64,000 nt of DNA, taken from Cyanodermella asteris (Eukaryota; Ascomycota; Lecanoromycetes; Ostropales; Stictidaceae). The position numbers and the translations under genes are program-made. This document shows, one piece after another, positions 61,078-64,000 of the stretch. Each line of letters begins with the position of its first letter. Position 1 is the first letter of the stretch. A model generated the notes under the pieces. It ran no database searches. It was given only the letters and a program-made list of their open reading frames with translations, and had not been told where the DNA came from. The DNA lies in the NCBI GenBank assembly GCA_900618795.1, contig UYJD01000007.1, positions 721,702-785,701 of the forward strand, read 5' to 3'.

Positions 61078-62493
61078 CTAATTAGTCACAGCCCTCTCGA
61101 ACCTCGTCAAGGCAGGTGTTCCGGGCGCCGGGGGTGCACTAAATTTCGTCTGGACAAAGACCTTCTGCATCTGATCCCCCTTGGCCTCAAACGTCTTGTA
61201 GACATTCTCCAGATCATCCATCAGGACCCGGTGACTGAGCATGTTGTACGGGTGAATCTTGTCCTCCTGGATGTACTTGAGAAGCTGTTCCCAGTAAAGA
61301 TGGACGGGTGCCTGGCCGTTTCCAATAAGTCGCACACCTCGTTCCATCAACGAGCCGATGTTGAAGTGGTTTGTCTGGAAAACCTGTCAGTACTCGAGCA
61401 AAAACATAAGGAAGATCATCGAGGAGCTTACAAAGCCGACGTATACGCCAGTGACTCCACACCGTCCAAAACTCTTGACGGAGGTGATCATCTCGTTGAT
61501 TATCTCGCTGGAGTCCGTCTCAGCACCGAGCATGAGCTCGAAATAGTGCGCCCATCCCTTTGCGTATTCACCGGCAACACATTCGAGTGCGACATCAACA
61601 CCGTCGTGTGTCATCTCCCGTAATTTGGCGGTAACACTGGTACCACGAGGCAGGTCGCCAAAGTTGAGAAGCTCAGTCTTAGGCAACTTTGACTTGACAA
61701 AGTCCAGTCTCCATGCGCCAGCGCCGCCGTCGATCAGAATCACTCTGGATGCTCCGTTGAGGAACGCAAATTCAGTACACATTTGGCCGATCGGTCCAGC
61801 ACCCCAGATGGCGACCACATCACCATCCTTGACACCAGTGTCGACAACACAATGCCATGAAGTGCAAAGCACATCCGACAGATACAGACCCTTCTCATCG
61901 GGAACATTGTCTGGAAGCGGCAACAGATTGACATCGCCCAAAGGCACTCGAACATACTCTGCCTGACCACCTGCAAATCCACCGGTGAAATGGCTATAGC
62001 CCATCATTCCCGCTGTCTGGCCGCCGTACATGGCACGCTCGAGCGTGTTCATATTTGTCTTTTCACACTGACTGCTGAGCTTTCGCTTGCAGTATTGGCA
62101 GTCGCCGCAAGCAATCTGAAAACTACAGACAACGCGCTGGCCTTTATTCAAATTCGTAACCTGGTCTCCCACGCTGTCGACGATGCCGCAGAACTCATGA
62201 CCTAAGATGTCATTCTTCTCGAGTTCGATGACACTTCCATGAAGCAGGTGTAGGTCACTGCCGCAGACGGTGCTGCCCGTAACCTTCAGTACGACATCTC
62301 GAGGCTCGACGACTCGAGGTTTGGGGGTTTCGATGACTTTGACGGTATTCTTGCCCTGCCACGTCAAGGCCTGCATCTTTTCGCCTGAAGGATCGGCATA
62401 CTTGTCTCGGTAGATGCTGACATCTTGAGCGGTTGCGCCGCCTGGGGCGTGGCCGATGGCCTTCTCAACGAGAGCAGCTGCTTGAGAGAGCAT
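61078..62493 (-). CDS. Zinc-dependent alcohol dehydrogenase (MDR family)
   Basis: Two exons, 62493-61432 and 61383-61078 (intron 61431-61384, 48 nt, phase 0), giving 455 residues. Catalytic zinc ligands: Cys in STVCGSD, His-Glu in GHEFCG, and a later Cys in DVLCTSWH. The structural-zinc cysteines are CGDCQYCKRKLSSQC. The Rossmann motif is AIWGAGPIGQM. Overall it resembles the glutathione-independent formaldehyde dehydrogenase and threonine dehydrogenase branch. It carries a 40-residue N-terminal extension (AAALVEKAIGHAPGGATAQD) that is more than these enzymes need. It should oxidise an alcohol with NAD(P); the substrate is unknown. No PTS1 or clear presequence is seen. Confidence 0.88.
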
Positions 62494-63389
62494 GATTTAT
62501 ATGAAGGACTAGCGGTAGAAGTCTAGTCGGGACAGAAGGAGTGGGTTTAGCCAAAGCCATGGCGGGCATTCGAGCATGATAAAGACATTTTGGCGTGAGA
62601 ATGAGACGTGAATGTGTCGTCATGAGGTGAAGATCCCTGAATACTGGTGGGGCGGACATGGGTTTCTGCCCATGCCATTTTCCGCTTCTCCATCCTTCGT
62701 ACCATCGACAAACGCGTCAACCGGCATTTGTCGCCACATACTGCCGCTTTTGTGCGCCCGCTTCGATGGGAATGCGTCACTTACCTGAGCACTCTTTCTA
62801 AGAAGTTTTATTCCGAGGCTGGAGAGGAGGGCTGAAGCGGGGCACAGCAGTGCCGCACGTAGCTGTAAAGTGCCGCGCACTGTATTTGTAGAGCTTTAAT
62901 CAGCACCGCCCCTCCCATCACGCTCCGAAACGCTTCGGCGCACCTCAGACTCGCTTTGGGACGAGCATGAAGGACATAAAAGTCTAGTCCTGACGCCGGG
63001 ACCTGTCGGGCCCTTACTTAACTGTGGTCGGCCGTGTCAATGCGTGTAGGCATTTTCTTGGGAAGTAGGCCTGAACCACGATGCAAAGCCGTGGTCCATG
63101 GCATGGCCATCGACCTTGTACGTTCGTATGTGCGGATTCGCTCTAAGATTTTCGCGAATCTCAAAGGGCTGCAAAGCACTTGTCGATATTAATGAAGTCG
63201 CTTTCAGGCGAGTGCTACCAGCTCCAAGCATGTTCTTCTCGCAGTTCGCTGAAAAGTCACAGATCAACGGGGGGCTCACTTCCACTTTTGCTCATCGTAA
63301 GCTAGGTTGTGCAATGTCTGCGTCTCGTAAGTGGCTAGATCCAAGTTTTCGCAACATGATGTACTGCACCATGGCCCACCGATAATGCT
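62494..63389. other. Intergenic
   Basis: 896 bp holding the dehydrogenase promoter. No gene is seen. Confidence 0.45.
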
Positions 63390-63608
63390 CAAGGGCGGGA
63401 GAGAAGATGTCGCCGCTGGTGTTCCGTGCATACCAGCTGAGCGCATAACCAAATACTCGAATACACACCCATCCAAGTATGCAATTGAATACCTAGCTAA
63501 GTGTATAGACTGATTACTAGCTAAGCACCCACCCAAGTGCCTAGCCAGGTATCCTCTTGAGTACTTACTCAAGAATGACGCTGGTAGAGTCTTTTTCAAC
63601 CCGCCTCG
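63390..63608. mobile_element. Inverted-repeat (MITE-like) element, copy D
   Basis: 219 bp. The left end is CAAGGGCGGGAGAGAAGATG; the right end, reverse-complemented, is CGAGGCGGGTTGAAAAAGAC. The flanks TGCT and CGCT agree at three of four bases, consistent with a worn 4-bp target duplication. It lies in the opposite orientation to copy B and carries the longest internal array, ten 12-bp units. Confidence 0.7.
63449..63568 (+). repeat. 12-bp minisatellite inside copy D
   Basis: Ten consecutive 12-bp units in unbroken phase, for example CCAAGTATGCAA, CTAAGTGTATAG, CTAAGCACCCAC and CCAAGTGCCTAG. This is the reverse complement, rotated, of the unit in copy B. Most units keep the core AAGTxxCTAG or a one- to two-base variant. 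Confidence 0.7.
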
Positions 63609-63999
63609 CGCTACTTGATAGCCGGAGACTGGCTACTGTTTTCGGGACGACGGCGTGCACATATGAAGGTAAAAATGAAAGCAAAGACCCCTGTCTGACC
63701 ATCTCATGACTCTCGAAGGTATCCTCTATAGGCTGATAGACGCGTGCGTAACACTCGAAGCAATGTCTGTCGTCCTTCACAGAGTGGACCTCAATTCCAC
63801 CAATAACGTCGACCTGCTTATAGTTCAAGGCTTTTCCGTCGGTGGACATGTTAGCAAACATCGGGAAGTAATTGAACCTCGCTGGAGAAGCATGCTTTGA
63901 TGACAATGCTGAAGACTGTGATTTTGACCGCGTCAACAAACTCCAGCTTTCTGGCAGCCCGGGGATCCGCAGCTGCAGCCTCGTTGTCAGCCACGTCAT
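63565..63999 (-). CDS. Uncertain ORF at the right window edge
   Basis: A 144-codon frame begins at the last possible ATG of the window and may continue beyond it. The central part (MSTDGKALNYKQVDVIGGIEVHSVKDDRHCFECYARVYQ) has ordinary composition, but no family is recognised. Its last 14 codons lie inside element copy D, so the frame may be chance or a gene end altered by the insertion. Confidence 0.2.
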   Translation of the reverse strand: MTWLTTRLQLRIPGLPESWSLLTRSKSQSSALSSKHASPARFNYFPMFANMSTDGKALNYKQVDVIGGIEVHSVKDDRHCFECYARVYQPIEDTFESHEMVRQGSLLSFLPSYVHAVVPKTVASLRLSSSARRVEKDSTSVILE

Positions 64000-64000
64000 A

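Overview
This is nuclear DNA of a filamentous ascomycete fungus (Pezizomycotina; a Dothideomycete is my guess, but nothing in the window settles the class). The signs are: short 46-150 nt GT-AG introns with CTRAY-type branch sites, monocistronic genes on both strands, a G-beta subunit ending LKVWAW, a samB/MYND protein, an ERp38-type disulfide isomerase with a C-terminal D domain, a BYS1-domain protein, and secreted GH13 and GH15 starch enzymes. I recognise about 24 protein-coding genes, one unusual tRNA-Asn gene, two probable pseudogenes and a family of short inverted-repeat elements. There are no CRISPR arrays, bacterial operons or viral genes.

Layout. 0-9 kb: 3' end of an HSBP1-like gene, MKT1 (-), a 2OG-Fe(II) oxygenase (+), an ER disulfide isomerase (-) and the G-beta gene (-, five exons). 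9-14.9 kb: a long stretch without a supportable gene, ending in the long leader of samB. 15-34 kb: housekeeping genes in compact order: samB (+), a CCDC137-like basic protein (-), an AIM6-like protein (+), a lysine-rich nuclear-type protein (-), a BYS1 protein (-), an unidentified multi-exon gene (+), triose-phosphate isomerase (+), a Sec2-domain protein (-) and a DUF1308 protein (+). 34-43 kb: pyruvate dehydrogenase E1 alpha (+), a broken acidic ORF (-), a secreted purple acid phosphatase (+) and alanine-glyoxylate aminotransferase (+). 43-48 kb: secreted alpha-amylase (-) and glucoamylase (+) share a 1.3-kb divergent promoter region and form a starch-degradation pair: the amylase cuts internal bonds, while the glucoamylase, with its CBM20 starch-binding domain, releases glucose from chain ends. 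49-64 kb: tRNA-Asn, fluoride exporter FEX (-), a remnant of a BBE-type FAD oxidase (-), IMP1 (+), mitochondrial IF3 (+), a SOG2 leucine-rich-repeat protein (+) and a zinc alcohol dehydrogenase (-).

The two most unusual items are these. (1) The tRNA-Asn(GTT) gene at 49301-49438 seems to be interrupted twice: a canonical 11-nt intron at position 37/38, plus a 53-nt insertion in the anticodon stem that has the form of an mRNA-type intron (GTGCGT...TACTGAT...TAG). Its promoter boxes and terminator are intact. (2) A family of non-autonomous elements of about 210-220 bp has CAAGGCGGG termini, probable 4-bp target duplications, and in several copies an internal array of degenerate 12-bp units. All recognised copies lie between 40 and 64 kb.

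All multi-exon models were spliced by eye using frame, splice sites and family similarity. No alignment or RNA evidence was available.
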